Positions 8,524-18,102 of a stretch of 64,000 nt of DNA are shown one piece after another (position 1 is the first letter of the stretch; each line of letters starts with the position of its first letter). Position numbers and translations under genes: made by a program. The DNA is from Lentzea aerocolonigenes (GTDB lineage Bacteria; Actinomycetota; Actinomycetes; Mycobacteriales; Pseudonocardiaceae), in NCBI RefSeq assembly GCF_000974445.1, contig NZ_BBOJ01000010.1, positions 248,001 to 312,000 of the forward strand. The letters run 5' to 3'. Under the pieces are notes generated by a model that saw only the letters and a list, made by a program, of their open reading frames with translations, had not been told where the DNA came from and did not search any database.

Positions 8524-11160
8524 TCAGGATTGCTGGCGGCGCGGGTCGGCGTTGCGTGCCCGAGCACCGAGCTGTTCGCGGCGATCGCCGTTGGCCGGCC
8601 GTGTGTGGACTGAGGCGGTGGCGGGACGCCGTGGAGACCGGGATGGGGTGTGCGGTCCAGACGCGGGCGTGACGACGCCGGGGGCACGGCTGCACGTGGC
8701 GCGTCGGGCAATGCCACGGATTTCCCTTGCGCGGCCAGGGATTGCGCGGGGAAGCGGCTGGGTGCGCATGGTGAACGGCTGCGACTCTTCCCCATTCAGG
8801 ACAAGCCGGACGGCGGCGTGGTAGACGCCGAGGTGAGCCAGGTCGTGATCGGACAGCCGGGGCACGGTGTGCCGGGACAGCTCGCGCGCGTCCTCCGGGC
8901 TCGCATTGAAGAAGATCTTGCTGCGGGCGTTGGTGGACATGCCTTCCCGCAACTCACGAGGAAGCTGCCCGAGGTGCTGGTGCGCCAGGGTCATCGCGAC
9001 CCGGAATCCCCGTGCCTCGGCCAGCATGTCCTCGATCGGGTAGGGCAGGTTGAGGAAGTTATGACACTCGTCGATGACCAGTGAGGCATCGTTGCGCTGG
9101 CGTTGCGGAGTACGGGCGCGCGCGGTGGTGGCCTGCCAGGTGCGCGCGACCACCAGCGACCCGACCAGCCGGGTGGTCTCCTCACCGAGCGAGCCTTTCG
9201 GGATACGCACCAAGCAGATCCCGCCATCAAGCACGCTGGACATGTCCACTGTGGAATGTCCTCCCGCGATGGCGTCGCGCACGAACGGCCGCAGCAGGAA
9301 CGCGCGGAGCTTGTTCATCAGCGGGCTGATCACCTGGCTGCGGCTGGAGTCGGTGAGTTCCTCGTACCAGGACCAGAAACCGCGCAGCACCGGGTCGGTG
9401 ACCCCGGCCGTGACCCGGGACCGGAAAGCGGGATCGGCCAGCAGCTTCGGTAGATCCGCGAGAGTGGCGACGCCTTCCTGGCTGCGCAGAGTGAGGCAGG
9501 CGGCGCGCATCACGTCGTCAGTACGCGGGCCCCAGAACGCGGAGTAGACCCGCCGGAACACCGAGACGAGGTTGTCGACGGTCAGATCGGTCTCCCCGCC
9601 GTCGAGGGGGTTCAGGCACGGTGGCCGGGACTTCGAGTCGGCGTCGAAGATCACCACGCGGTCGCCTGCCGATTTCGGCAGCCGGGAGAGCACGTCGGTG
9701 ACGAGGTCGCCCTTGGGGTCGATCAGCACGATGCCGCGCCCGGCCTCCGCGTCAGCCAGGATCATGTTGCCCAGCAAGGTGGACTTGCCCGAGCCGGTCG
9801 CGCCGATGACGTGCAGGTGGTGCCGCGCGTCGGGGACACGCAGCGCCACGGGGCGTTCGTGGCCGGTGTCGGTGACCCCGATCCGCTTGGCCTGCGGCCC
9901 TGGTGTGGCGATGCCCGGTGGTGGGGCGATCGCGCGGGCACCGGCGCGCTGGACACCGGGGATCGTCTCGTCGATCGGCAGGTGCGCCACGGCGGCCAGC
10001 TCACCCACGGACAGCAGGTCGCCCGTGCCGAGACGCCGCCCGGCCAGCACGACGCCAGGATGGCCCAGGCGGTGGCGGGTGTAGTGGTTGTACTCGGTGT
10101 AGGAAGCGAAGCTCGCGGCCAGGGCGTGTGCCCGTCCGCGGGCGACATCACGCGCCGTGCGGACCTCGGTCTCTGCGGCGTCGGCGGGCAGGAGGGTGGC
10201 GACGGCGTAGCGGATGACCGTCTCGTACTGGGAGCCGCGTTGCTTGGCGACGATGGCGCGGTTGTGCGCCGCGTACTCCAGCGCGGTCTGCGGATCCGTA
10301 TGCAGTACCCCGGATTTCGTCGTGTTCCGCGCCCGCCCGGCCGTCGCACCGGGTGTGATCAGGTCGAGCAGACGCCCGGCCACACGGGTGGAACTGCCAG
10401 TGTGTACCCGGCGCGCGGAGCGGCGTGCTCGGGCGACGCGTCGGCCGGTGACGGGGCGGGCCAGGATCTGTACGCAGGCGTACTCGTCGCGGCCGAGCCC
10501 GACCGGGGCGCCGATAAGCGCGCGTAGCGGATCGGCGTGGAAGTCGGTGCGGATCGGTAGCGCCTCGGACCGGGCCAGGCGCAGTTCCCCGCCGACGACC
10601 AGCCGCCGCTGGCCGGCCTCGGGTGGTGGCAGGGGCGATTCGGCGGGGCCGACGCGGGTGTGGGCGCCGGGCCAGGCCGCTTCGACCGCGCGTTCGACCA
10701 GGCCGGGCGGGATCACTCCGGGCACCCACAGCCGGATGGCGACCCCGGCCTCGGAGAACACGTACTCGCATGCCACGTGGGGCTGGCCGGTGAACCAGCG
10801 GCGCCAGGCCGGGCGCAGGAGGCCGACGAGGTTGGACCACAACGCCTCGCCGCCCGCGGGATCCACCGTCGGCGGGGCGAGCACGGTGACCTGACGGGCG
10901 TCGGCGACCAGCCTCGCGTGACAGCGCCTGGCCCACCGGCGCCGGCCGGACACGACTCCTACGACGCTTGCCGCGAGCACCGGGGCGACGATCGGTCCCC
11001 AGCTGACCGCACACTTCCGCAGGTGGCCTAGCAACCTGAGTAGTGCGCCGCCGGGGTCGCGCAAGTAGTCCCCGACCCACCCGTCGGTAAGGCTCGTCCG
11101 TGCGAGTGCATGAGCAGCCAGCTCGGGGTGGGTGAGGGCGGCCGAAAGCCAGGAAACCAT
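8524..11160 (-). CDS. VirD4/TraD-type coupling ATPase (T4CP)
   Basis: An 878-residue protein. Near residues 50-70 is a hydrophobic segment (IVAPVLAASVVGVV) that could anchor it in the membrane. The Walker A motif GATGSGKST is at about 453-461 and Walker B LVIDECHN at about 690-697, with LAHQHLGQL shortly after, as in VirD4/TraG/TraD proteins. Coupling proteins take the relaxase-DNA complex to the secretion channel using ATP. The last ~60 residues are basic and disordered, possibly a substrate- or DNA-contact tail. It lies between the VirB4 ATPase and the replication-relaxation gene on the same strand. GGGAGAA precedes ATG 11160. Confidence 0.85.
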   Translation of the reverse strand: MVSWLSAALTHPELAAHALARTSLTDGWVGDYLRDPGGALLRLLGHLRKCAVSWGPIVAPVLAASVVGVVSGRRRWARRCHARLVADARQVTVLAPPTVDPAGGEALWSNLVGLLRPAWRRWFTGQPHVACEYVFSEAGVAIRLWVPGVIPPGLVERAVEAAWPGAHTRVGPAESPLPPPEAGQRRLVVGGELRLARSEALPIRTDFHADPLRALIGAPVGLGRDEYACVQILARPVTGRRVARARRSARRVHTGSSTRVAGRLLDLITPGATAGRARNTTKSGVLHTDPQTALEYAAHNRAIVAKQRGSQYETVIRYAVATLLPADAAETEVRTARDVARGRAHALAASFASYTEYNHYTRHRLGHPGVVLAGRRLGTGDLLSVGELAAVAHLPIDETIPGVQRAGARAIAPPPGIATPGPQAKRIGVTDTGHERPVALRVPDARHHLHVIGATGSGKSTLLGNMILADAEAGRGIVLIDPKGDLVTDVLSRLPKSAGDRVVIFDADSKSRPPCLNPLDGGETDLTVDNLVSVFRRVYSAFWGPRTDDVMRAACLTLRSQEGVATLADLPKLLADPAFRSRVTAGVTDPVLRGFWSWYEELTDSSRSQVISPLMNKLRAFLLRPFVRDAIAGGHSTVDMSSVLDGGICLVRIPKGSLGEETTRLVGSLVVARTWQATTARARTPQRQRNDASLVIDECHNFLNLPYPIEDMLAEARGFRVAMTLAHQHLGQLPRELREGMSTNARSKIFFNASPEDARELSRHTVPRLSDHDLAHLGVYHAAVRLVLNGEESQPFTMRTQPLPRAIPGRAREIRGIARRATCSRAPGVVTPASGPHTPSRSPRRPATASVHTRPANGDRREQLGARARNADPRRQQS

Positions 11161-11217
11161 GACAGGTTCTCCCTAGAACGTAAGGGAAATGCTTGATCGG
11201 CGATGGGGTGGCCGGTG

Positions 11218-13173
11218 TCAGGCGGCGTCGAGTTCGATGTCGTCGTCAGTGCCGAATGACCCGAACTCGTCGCACTCGGGCGCGTAGGCCTGCTGGTCGG
11301 CGAAGCCGAGATCGACGAAGGACTGCTCGTCGTCGGCCTCGCCGATGGAGTCGGCGTCCGCGGCGTATATGGCGAGCTCGGCCGGCGCGCTTGTGGCCAA
11401 GTAGTTCTCGTTCGGCGAGGCCACGCTTTGAAAGGCGACCCGCTGGGTTCCCGCTGACAGCAAACCCTGGCCTCTTTCGGCTGAGAGCAGGAACTGTCGT
11501 TCCCCGGCGGACAGGTCGAAGGTGTGGGTGATCTCGTCGATGGCTTGGGACGCTTGCCGTAGCAGGATCTGGGTCGCCGCGTTCGCGACCACGGCCTTGC
11601 CGAGATCGTTGCCTAGTACGTCGGCGGTGTCCTGGGTCGCGACGGTCAGCCCGGCCCAGTGCTTGCGGGCGGCTTTGGCCATGCGGAACAGAAAGTCCGC
11701 CCCGGACGGGTCTTTCATCAGCAGCCACGCCTCGTCCACGACCACCAGGCGCGGCCGGCGAATCGCGGGATTCGACACCCGCCGCCACACCGCGTCCAGG
11801 GTGAGCAGCGTGCCGATGGCTTTCAGCTCGTCGGGCAGGTCCCGCAGGCTGAACACCACCAGATGCCCGTCGGGAGTGGTCGACGTCGGCCCGTCGAACA
11901 GCTGCTTGAACGCACCCTCCACAAAGGGATGCAGCCTCGCCGCGAGCTCGGCCGCGGCCCGGTCACCGGCCTGGCCCGCGGTCGCGAGCTGATCGCGCAA
12001 GGACCGCAGGGTGGGCGCGGGCCGGGTCCAGGTGCGGGCGTCGGCGGTGATCCCGGCCGACTGGTAGGTGGCGGCGATGCCCCGGTCCAGCGCGGCCCTC
12101 TCGGCGGCCTGCAACTCGCTGCCGACCAGCACGGCGATGACGGTGTGCAGGAACAGCGACCGGCGCACGAGCGCGTCTTTGGGTGCGGTGCGGTGTCCGT
12201 CTGGGCGGGTGTGGATGGGCAGGTCGAACGGGTTGAGCCGGACGCCCGCGGCACCGAGGTGGACATAGGTGCCGCCGACCGCGTGCGCGAGCCGGGCGTA
12301 CTCGTCCTCGGGGTCGACGACCGCGACCTCGATCCCGCGATACAGGCTGCGCAGCAACTCCAGCTTGACCAGATAGGACTTGCCCGCACCGGAGCGGCCG
12401 AGGATGACCGAGTTGTGGTTGTGCATCCCCGCGCCGAACCGGTCCCAGTGCACCAACCCCTGCGACCCGAGGTTGTAGCCGTACAGCACCCCGGACGGCG
12501 CGGCCACTGAGGTCGGGTCGGCCGCGGGCAAGTCCGGGCTGGTGAACGGGAACGCCGCGGAGAGCGCGGAGGTGTCGAAGGTGCGGCGGATCCCGATCAG
12601 GTCCAGGCCCATCGGCAGGGTCGACACCCAGCCCTGCAACGCGCGGTAGGTGGTGTGCTTGGCGTCGAGCAGCAGGCTCGCCGCGAGCGAGCGCAGCGCG
12701 GCCACCTCATCGGCTAGCACCTGCTCGCTGGGCGCGTGGATCGTGAGGTACAGGCCGACACGGAACAACTTGCCCTCGCCACGCGCCACGCGAGAACTCA
12801 GGTCGTAGGCGTCCTCTGTGGCCGCTTCGACATGTGGGTCGTGCAGGCGGCCGTGCTCGGCGGTGTGCCGACGGCCCGACTCGAGCTTGGCGAGCTGCTT
12901 CTTCAACCGGGCCGCGGCGGTGGCCGGGTCGATCGGCTCGACGTGCAGAGCTACGTCCAACCGGCCGGGATAGGTCAACAGCGGTGTGAGCCAGCCGGGG
13001 TGGACCTCACGCGGGAACCCGGTCACCGCGAAGCTGGAGACCCACTCGGTGCCGACCTCCAGGTGCCGGGCGCCCACGGACAGGGCGTCCGGAGTAAACG
13101 CGTTGGCCCGCTGATTGGCGGCCCGGTGGTCGGAGCGGCGCTGGCCGCGCCGGGACCGTGGTCGGATGCTCAT
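11218..13173 (-). CDS. VirB4-type secretion ATPase
   Basis: This 651-residue ATPase powers assembly or substrate transfer in type IV secretion. Walker A (GRSGAGKS) is at about 256-263, Walker B (LVVVDEAWLL) at about 470-480, followed by ATQDTADVL. The N-terminal ~230 residues are the usual poorly conserved VirB4 N-domain (FAVTGFPREVHPGWL and later VGLYLTIHAPS). Size and layout match the actinobacterial and Gram-positive family (SCO6880/TcpF-like). ATG 13173 overlaps the stop of the upstream PrgI-like gene (ATGA), so they are translationally coupled. The acidic C-terminus (DDDIELDAA) is unusual for the family. Confidence 0.85.
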   Translation of the reverse strand: MSIRPRSRRGQRRSDHRAANQRANAFTPDALSVGARHLEVGTEWVSSFAVTGFPREVHPGWLTPLLTYPGRLDVALHVEPIDPATAAARLKKQLAKLESGRRHTAEHGRLHDPHVEAATEDAYDLSSRVARGEGKLFRVGLYLTIHAPSEQVLADEVAALRSLAASLLLDAKHTTYRALQGWVSTLPMGLDLIGIRRTFDTSALSAAFPFTSPDLPAADPTSVAAPSGVLYGYNLGSQGLVHWDRFGAGMHNHNSVILGRSGAGKSYLVKLELLRSLYRGIEVAVVDPEDEYARLAHAVGGTYVHLGAAGVRLNPFDLPIHTRPDGHRTAPKDALVRRSLFLHTVIAVLVGSELQAAERAALDRGIAATYQSAGITADARTWTRPAPTLRSLRDQLATAGQAGDRAAAELAARLHPFVEGAFKQLFDGPTSTTPDGHLVVFSLRDLPDELKAIGTLLTLDAVWRRVSNPAIRRPRLVVVDEAWLLMKDPSGADFLFRMAKAARKHWAGLTVATQDTADVLGNDLGKAVVANAATQILLRQASQAIDEITHTFDLSAGERQFLLSAERGQGLLSAGTQRVAFQSVASPNENYLATSAPAELAIYAADADSIGEADDEQSFVDLGFADQQAYAPECDEFGSFGTDDDIELDAA

Positions 13174-14423
13174 CGCCGCCGCCTCTCGGAGAAGTCGTCG
13201 TCTTCGTCCTCGTAGTCCCAGTCGTCGTCTTCGTGGTCTGGTTCGTGCTCGCTGATGTCGGCCGTGCCGCGGCCGATCTGCCAGGACGGGTGGTCGTCGA
13301 CCAGGTCGGTGCCGCCGGTGGTGGTGATGATGACCTCGTCGGCGCCGGCGAGGTCCGCTGAGGGAGGCAGCAGGGTGTCGGGGTTGCATGCCGAGGCGAG
13401 CACGGCGGTGGCCTGCCCGGCGTCCAGCGGGGTGACCACGATCCCGGCGGGCGCGAGCAGCTCGATCGCCTCGTTCAGACGACGCACCAGCCGGGACTCC
13501 GCCGCACGCCGCGCCGCTGCGCTCGCCTGGGTGGCCTCGCCGCGTCCGCGGCGTGCGCCGCGGGCTAGCGAGGCCAGCACCGCGAGCGGTCCAGGGCCGC
13601 CGAGCCCGTCGGTCGGCGCGGCGGGACCGATCGGCTCGCGCAGGATCAGCAGCACCTGGCGGCGCAGCAGGTCGGTCTGCGCGCCGAGCTGCGCGAGGTA
13701 GTCGGCGTGCTCGAGCGCGGCGGCCTCCAGCGCCGGGTGGGGCAGCCCGCCCGCGCGTTCCCGCAGCTCGCCAATCTGGCTGGACAGGTCAAGCCGTTCG
13801 GTGCGCACCAGGACCTGCACCGGGGCAGTCAGGCTGTGCAGATAGCGGCCGAAGGAGGCGACCAGGGACTCCTGTTCGGACGGTGTCCGCAGCGCGAAGT
13901 TCACCGTCGAGGCGACCGCGACCACCGCCAGACCGTCGCCACCGAGGTCGACGACACCGGTGTCGGTGACCGCCTCGGCGGGCAACCGCAACGCCGACAG
14001 CGAAATCTGCTCCGATGCCACCAGCGTGTTCTTGGCGTGCTCGGCTGACCTGTTCTTGCCGGTGCCCGCAGTCCGGCTCGCGCTCGTCGCGACAGCCTGG
14101 GCGGTCAGCCACGGCGGCGCGGGCCGGACACCCTCGGGAGCGGCCACTTGGTGGCGTGGCCGCAGGCGTTGCCGGATCGCGGCGGCCAACAGCCGGTCCA
14201 TCGACATCCCGTCCCGCTGGCCGAGCGCGATGACCGCCGCGCTCACCCCGACCGGGATGGCCACCGCGAGGAACACCGGCAACGGCACGAACCCGCGCGT
14301 GCCGGTCCAGCCGGCGTAGAGCACCAGACCGGTCACCGTGAGGATCGCGAGCTGACGGGCGGTCAACGGGCCGATCACCTTGTCGGCCATGTCGACGTCG
14401 GCGGGGATGCGCACTGTATTCAC
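13170..14423 (-). CDS. PrgI/VirB3-like membrane protein
   Basis: A 417-residue protein of the PrgI family (SCO6880-like), the usual partner encoded next to VirB4. The N-terminus has the short sequence VRIPADVDMADKVIGPLTA and then two transmembrane helices (about residues 27-45 and 48-68), as in VirB3/PrgI. The remaining ~340 residues are cytoplasmic; they include a basic stretch at about 75-110 and a strongly acidic tail (EDDDWDYEDEDDD). The long soluble domain is much larger than classical VirB3 and may dock VirB4. It begins with GTG 14423, overlapping the upstream stop (GTGA), and ends inside the VirB4 start. Confidence 0.75.
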   Translation of the reverse strand: MNTVRIPADVDMADKVIGPLTARQLAILTVTGLVLYAGWTGTRGFVPLPVFLAVAIPVGVSAAVIALGQRDGMSMDRLLAAAIRQRLRPRHQVAAPEGVRPAPPWLTAQAVATSASRTAGTGKNRSAEHAKNTLVASEQISLSALRLPAEAVTDTGVVDLGGDGLAVVAVASTVNFALRTPSEQESLVASFGRYLHSLTAPVQVLVRTERLDLSSQIGELRERAGGLPHPALEAAALEHADYLAQLGAQTDLLRRQVLLILREPIGPAAPTDGLGGPGPLAVLASLARGARRGRGEATQASAAARRAAESRLVRRLNEAIELLAPAGIVVTPLDAGQATAVLASACNPDTLLPPSADLAGADEVIITTTGGTDLVDDHPSWQIGRGTADISEHEPDHEDDDWDYEDEDDDFSERRRR

Positions 14424-16483
14424 GGCGTACCTCCAGACGTGGGTGGTGGCGGCGAGGACCGCCGCGGCCGGGTCGGCAGGTCCAACGGAAGCCGCAGCTG
14501 CCGGCCTGCGGGCGAGGCCGCTCGCGGCGGTGGTGGTGGCGGCGGTGCGGGTGTTGCGGGCGGGACGCGGCGCACACCGTCCAGCGGCAGCGGGTACTGC
14601 CCGGAACGGGTCGGCCGGTTGCCCTTGTACGGGTCGAACGGCAGCTGCGGCTGTGTTCCGCGTGCCCGTGGCGCAGGAGGTGCCGGGGCCGGTGCCGGGC
14701 TCGGTGGACGTGGGGTGCGGCGCACGCCCTCAAGCGGCAGCGGGTACTGACCGGAGCGGTCCGGCCGATTACCCCGGTAGGGGTCGAACGGAAGCTCCAG
14801 CTGCTGCCCGCCACGACGCCGCCCAGCCGCGCGCGACGTGCCGGGCGGGACCGGAGGCGGTGGCGTCGGCTTGACTCGTTCGACATCCAGCGGCAACCGG
14901 TACTGGCCGTCGCGTCCGAGAACGGGCTTGTTCTCCGGCCAGTCACCGTCCAGCGGCAAGGTCAGCTGGCGGCCGTGCCCGCCACTCGGCTTCGGTACGG
15001 GCGCGGACTTGGGTGCGGCGGCTGGACGGCTGCGGCGAAGCCCCGTGAGCGGCAGCATGTACTGCCCGCTCGCGGTCGTGCGGGCATGGGCGTAGGGGTT
15101 CGCCGGTCCGCCACCGCCGGAGCTTGCGCCTCGGCCCCTACCGGATCCACCTCCAGCCGGGAGTGACCTGGTGCCACTACCGCCCCGGCCTCGCAGCAGG
15201 CCGAAGGTCTTGTACGCGACGAACGCGCGCACCAGCGAACCGAGCATCGAACGCCGGCCACCGCCGAGCTGGACGTGGTGCATGACCCAGCTCGGGATTT
15301 TCACCAGGATCCAGAGCAGGCCGCCGGTGGCGATCAGGTTGACCACGCCGTCCGGCGTCGGCCCGAAGAAGGTGAACCCTCCTTCGGAGAAGAACACGCG
15401 CAGCGCGGTGATGAGCGTGAGGGACTGGCCGATCTGGATGCCGAGCACTCCGAAGAACGCGCGCCACCACCACCAGGCGACCCCCTCGGTCTGTTCCGAG
15501 CCGTGACAGCTCAGCGCCAGTGGGGCTCCCGCGACCAGCACGGCGGTCAGCGCGACGCGCACGACGTAACTGCCACTCAGGGAGACCAGCAGTACGACCA
15601 GGCCGAGCGCGATCAGGATGCCGACGAACCCGGACGAGGTGATCGAGGTCAGCACTGTGTTGGTCAGCAACGCCGACAGCGTTTCCGCCGCGCCCTTGGG
15701 ATCCACGCCCCCGCCGACGAGCGCGTACGACAGGGCGTTGGCGAACTCGATCGCCTTGGCCGCGAGGATCCAGGAGAGGTTCGCGGCGAGGAATCCGACC
15801 ACGAGCCGTGGCGCGGCCTGGCGGATCGTGGTGCGGGCCTGCAGCGTCTCGTAGGCCATCACCACAATGCCCGACACCATGATCAGCAGCGCGTAGCTGG
15901 CGACCGCGATCCCGCGCGAGGACTCCCACAGCTCACCGATCCGCGGCAGCTGATCCAGCGTCGGCGTGGCCAGCAGCGTCTGAGCCACCAGCCGCAACAA
16001 CGAGTTCAGCGCGGCGACAACAAGCGCCCAGAAGAAGCTGTTGATGCCGTCGGCCATGCACGCGCCGATGTCGGTGATGCCGCACTCCCCGCTGGGTGGA
16101 CTGAGCGGCGTGACCGGCGGCGGGCTCGGCGTTGTCGTGCTCGGTGCCGTGGTGCCCGGTGTGGTCGTGACGGGAGCCGACGACGTGGTGCTCGGTGGCG
16201 TCTGAGGGTGTCCGCTTGGCGGCGGTGCGGGCGGGCACGGTGTCGGCGATGAAGCGCCGGGCTGCGGGCAGGGGGTGGGCGTGACTGGGCTCGGTTGTGC
16301 CACCGCCACCGCGGCACCGCCGCTCGCGACGGCGAGCAGCACGACCATGAGCAGCCACAGGGCGCGCCGTCGCAGTACGCCGTGCCGGCTGTCGGGAGGC
16401 TTGGTGAGGAGGGGGCGCGGCAGGCGCGGGCGAGGGCGCGCCGGGTCGTGACGGGCTTGCCGCATCGAGGTGATCGCAGACAT
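14420..16483 (-). CDS. VirB6-like polytopic channel protein with LPL-repeat tail
   Basis: The 687-residue product has an N-terminal signal or anchor (residues ~42-62) and an extracytoplasmic Pro/Thr/Ser-rich stalk (65-130). About five or six transmembrane helices lie between 145 and 450, as in VirB6/TrbL-type inner-membrane channel proteins. The C-terminal ~230 residues are proline-rich and contain at least five short repeats ending in [QL]-x-LPL-[DET]-G or LPFDPY-x-GNRP (GQYMLPL, QLTLPLDG, GQYRLPLD, QLELPFDPY, GQYPLPL). Such a repeat array is not part of VirB6 in general and may bind another transfer protein several times over. It starts at ATG 16483, three bases after the pilin stop, and overlaps the PrgI gene by four bases. 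Confidence 0.7.
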   Translation of the reverse strand: MSAITSMRQARHDPARPRPRLPRPLLTKPPDSRHGVLRRRALWLLMVVLLAVASGGAAVAVAQPSPVTPTPCPQPGASSPTPCPPAPPPSGHPQTPPSTTSSAPVTTTPGTTAPSTTTPSPPPVTPLSPPSGECGITDIGACMADGINSFFWALVVAALNSLLRLVAQTLLATPTLDQLPRIGELWESSRGIAVASYALLIMVSGIVVMAYETLQARTTIRQAAPRLVVGFLAANLSWILAAKAIEFANALSYALVGGGVDPKGAAETLSALLTNTVLTSITSSGFVGILIALGLVVLLVSLSGSYVVRVALTAVLVAGAPLALSCHGSEQTEGVAWWWWRAFFGVLGIQIGQSLTLITALRVFFSEGGFTFFGPTPDGVVNLIATGGLLWILVKIPSWVMHHVQLGGGRRSMLGSLVRAFVAYKTFGLLRGRGGSGTRSLPAGGGSGRGRGASSGGGGPANPYAHARTTASGQYMLPLTGLRRSRPAAAPKSAPVPKPSGGHGRQLTLPLDGDWPENKPVLGRDGQYRLPLDVERVKPTPPPPVPPGTSRAAGRRRGGQQLELPFDPYRGNRPDRSGQYPLPLEGVRRTPRPPSPAPAPAPPAPRARGTQPQLPFDPYKGNRPTRSGQYPLPLDGVRRVPPATPAPPPPPPPRAASPAGRQLRLPLDLPTRPRRSSPPPPTSGGTP

Positions 16484-16486
16484 CGC

Positions 16487-16843
16487 CTACGCCCCCACAA
16501 TGCCTTTGAGCACGCTGACGACCAGCGGGGCGAGCGCGGCCAGGCTGTAGCCGATCGCGGCGGCTTTGAAGCAGTCTTTGGCCTTTTCGTGCTCGCCGGG
16601 GTCACCGCCGGCCATCACCCGGCGGACCCCGCCGATGGTGAGGAACACTGTCGCCAGCAGGGCGAGAATGCCCATGATCCAGGTGCGGATGTTGGTCAGG
16701 ACCTGGTCGACGGACGCCACCTCGGCCAGCACCGTGACGCTCTGCGCGTGTGCGGTCCAGACGGGCACGACCAGCACTACAACCGCCGCACCGGCCAGCA
16801 CCACGAGCGTGCGCCGCAGACAGGTCTGCCATCCCGCCGCCAT
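16487..16843 (-). CDS. VirB2/TrbC-like pilin or channel subunit
   Basis: From ATG 16843 the product has 118 residues. It carries a signal peptide (basic RR at 10-11, hydrophobic 12-28, probable cleavage after AHA near residue 33), then two hydrophobic helices (about 55-72 and 95-112) separated by a short polar loop (GGDPGEHEKAKD). This is the profile of VirB2/TrbC-like T4SS pilins. Longer upstream starts add a Cys-rich, non-signal-like stretch and were rejected. The gene lies directly before the VirB6-like gene, as in many Gram-positive T4SS loci. Confidence 0.75.
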   Translation of the reverse strand: MAAGWQTCLRRTLVVLAGAAVVVLVVPVWTAHAQSVTVLAEVASVDQVLTNIRTWIMGILALLATVFLTIGGVRRVMAGGDPGEHEKAKDCFKAAAIGYSLAALAPLVVSVLKGIVGA

Positions 16844-16936
16844 CAAAGACGTCCGAGGTATGGCAGTTGCAGCGGTGCACGACGGTGAGGCGGGCACGCG
16901 CGTCTGGAGAGACTCGGCAACGGGTCCGCGTCGAGG

Positions 16937-16968
16937 GCACACCGCGCCACCGCGGTAGCGCGGTGTGC
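16937..16968 (-). terminator. Hairpin between regulator and pilin genes
   Basis: A perfect 11-bp inverted repeat (GCACACCGCGC, 16937-16947, and its complement at 16958-16968) with a 10-base loop lies 18 bases after the stop of the sigma-like gene and about 90 bases before the pilin start. There is no U-tract, as is common in actinomycetes. It may terminate or attenuate readthrough into the transfer operon, or mark an RNA-processing site. Confidence 0.5.
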
Positions 16969-16986
16969 AGTGCATGAGGGAATGAG

Positions 16987-18045
16987 TCAGGCGCATTTCG
17001 GCACCTCCGGAGTCGGGTCCGTCGCCCGCTGGGTGATCCCGGTCGGGCGGTCGGGCGAGGTGGTCTGCGCGGGAGCGGCTGCGTCTGTCCCGCAGCCCTC
17101 GACTCCGGATTTCGGGGCGTTTTTCAACACGCGACCCCGAACTTTTTTCGATGACTTTCCACCGAGCTCGGTCACCGTGTGTGACTCATCGGGTGGAGGG
17201 GCGAAGGGACGCGTGGCTTCGCGGGCCGCGGCGGTGATCGTCGCCGCGTTCACCGCGCGGATCTCCACGTCGTGGTCGCGACGGTCGCTGGGGTCATCGA
17301 GTGGGGCCTGTCCGGACAGCCATGCGGCGAGCCGGCGCTCGGCGCGGCGGCGGACTTGTTCGATGGCCTTGTAGCTCACGCCCCAGTCCGCGGCGGCCTG
17401 CGTGAGCGTGTACTCCGATTCCAGCCGGGTGGCGCCGATCAGCTCGGCCTGCTCGCCGGTGATCGCCCCCTCGGCCACCGCGCGGGCGAGCACGAAGTCC
17501 GGGTGCCCCCATGGCGAGGTCGGCTCGCTGGAGTGGAAGTCCTCATCCGACGGCATCGGGCGTTCCAGCGCGTCCCGGATGAACAGGTGCCCCGCGCGCA
17601 GAGCAGCGCAGCGCAGCCGCCACATCACCCACGGCCTGGTGAGGTCGATCGTCGCCAGCTCCGACAGGAACCCGGTCAGGATCGCGGCGTGGATGTCGTG
17701 GTGGTCGTCGGCGAACGGCGCGCACAACTCGGCGGCGATGCCGAACAACGCGGGCAGCGCGACCCCGACGCAGCACACCGTCGCGGCATCGCCCTCATCG
17801 CGAGAACGGGTGACCAGATGCACCCAGACCGGGTCCACGGTCGACATCGGCAGCTGCGGGTCCAGGAGTAGATCCCGCAGCTCATTCAAGGGCACCCGCC
17901 GCCGCGGCAGACCAGGGAAACGCCAGCCCTCGACACAGGCCGGACTCGGCCCGGCGACCAGCCATTCAAACGCCGTCCGCGCGGCATCCAAGGGCAGGGA
18001 ATCCCGCCCGAAAGGAACGCAATTCAAAACGCTACGCGAGACCAT
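16987..18045 (-). CDS. Sigma-factor-like helix-turn-helix regulator heading the transfer operon
   Basis: A 352-residue protein. Residues ~190-245 contain AVAEGAITGEQAELIGATRLE and then TLTQAAADWGVSYKAIEQ with a following RRRAERRLAAWL, which resembles sigma-70 region 4. The N-terminal 180 residues are helical with several Trp and Cys residues and no recognised sigma region 2. The C-terminal ~90 residues are disordered and basic. Proteins of this type occur next to T4SS genes in actinobacterial elements and probably regulate transfer transcription. ATG 18045 is chosen because AAGGAG lies seven bases before it. It is first in the minus-strand operon, facing the inverted-repeat region at 18.1-18.3 kb. 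Confidence 0.65.
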   Translation of the reverse strand: MVSRSVLNCVPFGRDSLPLDAARTAFEWLVAGPSPACVEGWRFPGLPRRRVPLNELRDLLLDPQLPMSTVDPVWVHLVTRSRDEGDAATVCCVGVALPALFGIAAELCAPFADDHHDIHAAILTGFLSELATIDLTRPWVMWRLRCAALRAGHLFIRDALERPMPSDEDFHSSEPTSPWGHPDFVLARAVAEGAITGEQAELIGATRLESEYTLTQAAADWGVSYKAIEQVRRRAERRLAAWLSGQAPLDDPSDRRDHDVEIRAVNAATITAAAREATRPFAPPPDESHTVTELGGKSSKKVRGRVLKNAPKSGVEGCGTDAAAPAQTTSPDRPTGITQRATDPTPEVPKCA

Positions 18046-18102
18046 ATCCAGACTCCTTGTGTGATCGGAGAACAACGACCACACAAGGAACTCAAATCAA
18101 GT

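Noticed and set aside
6410-18045. Reading the element as a pSAM2-like AICE with FtsK-type TraB
   Set aside because: No FtsK-like translocase is present; VirB4, VirD4, PrgI, pilin and wall hydrolase genes show a type IV secretion system.
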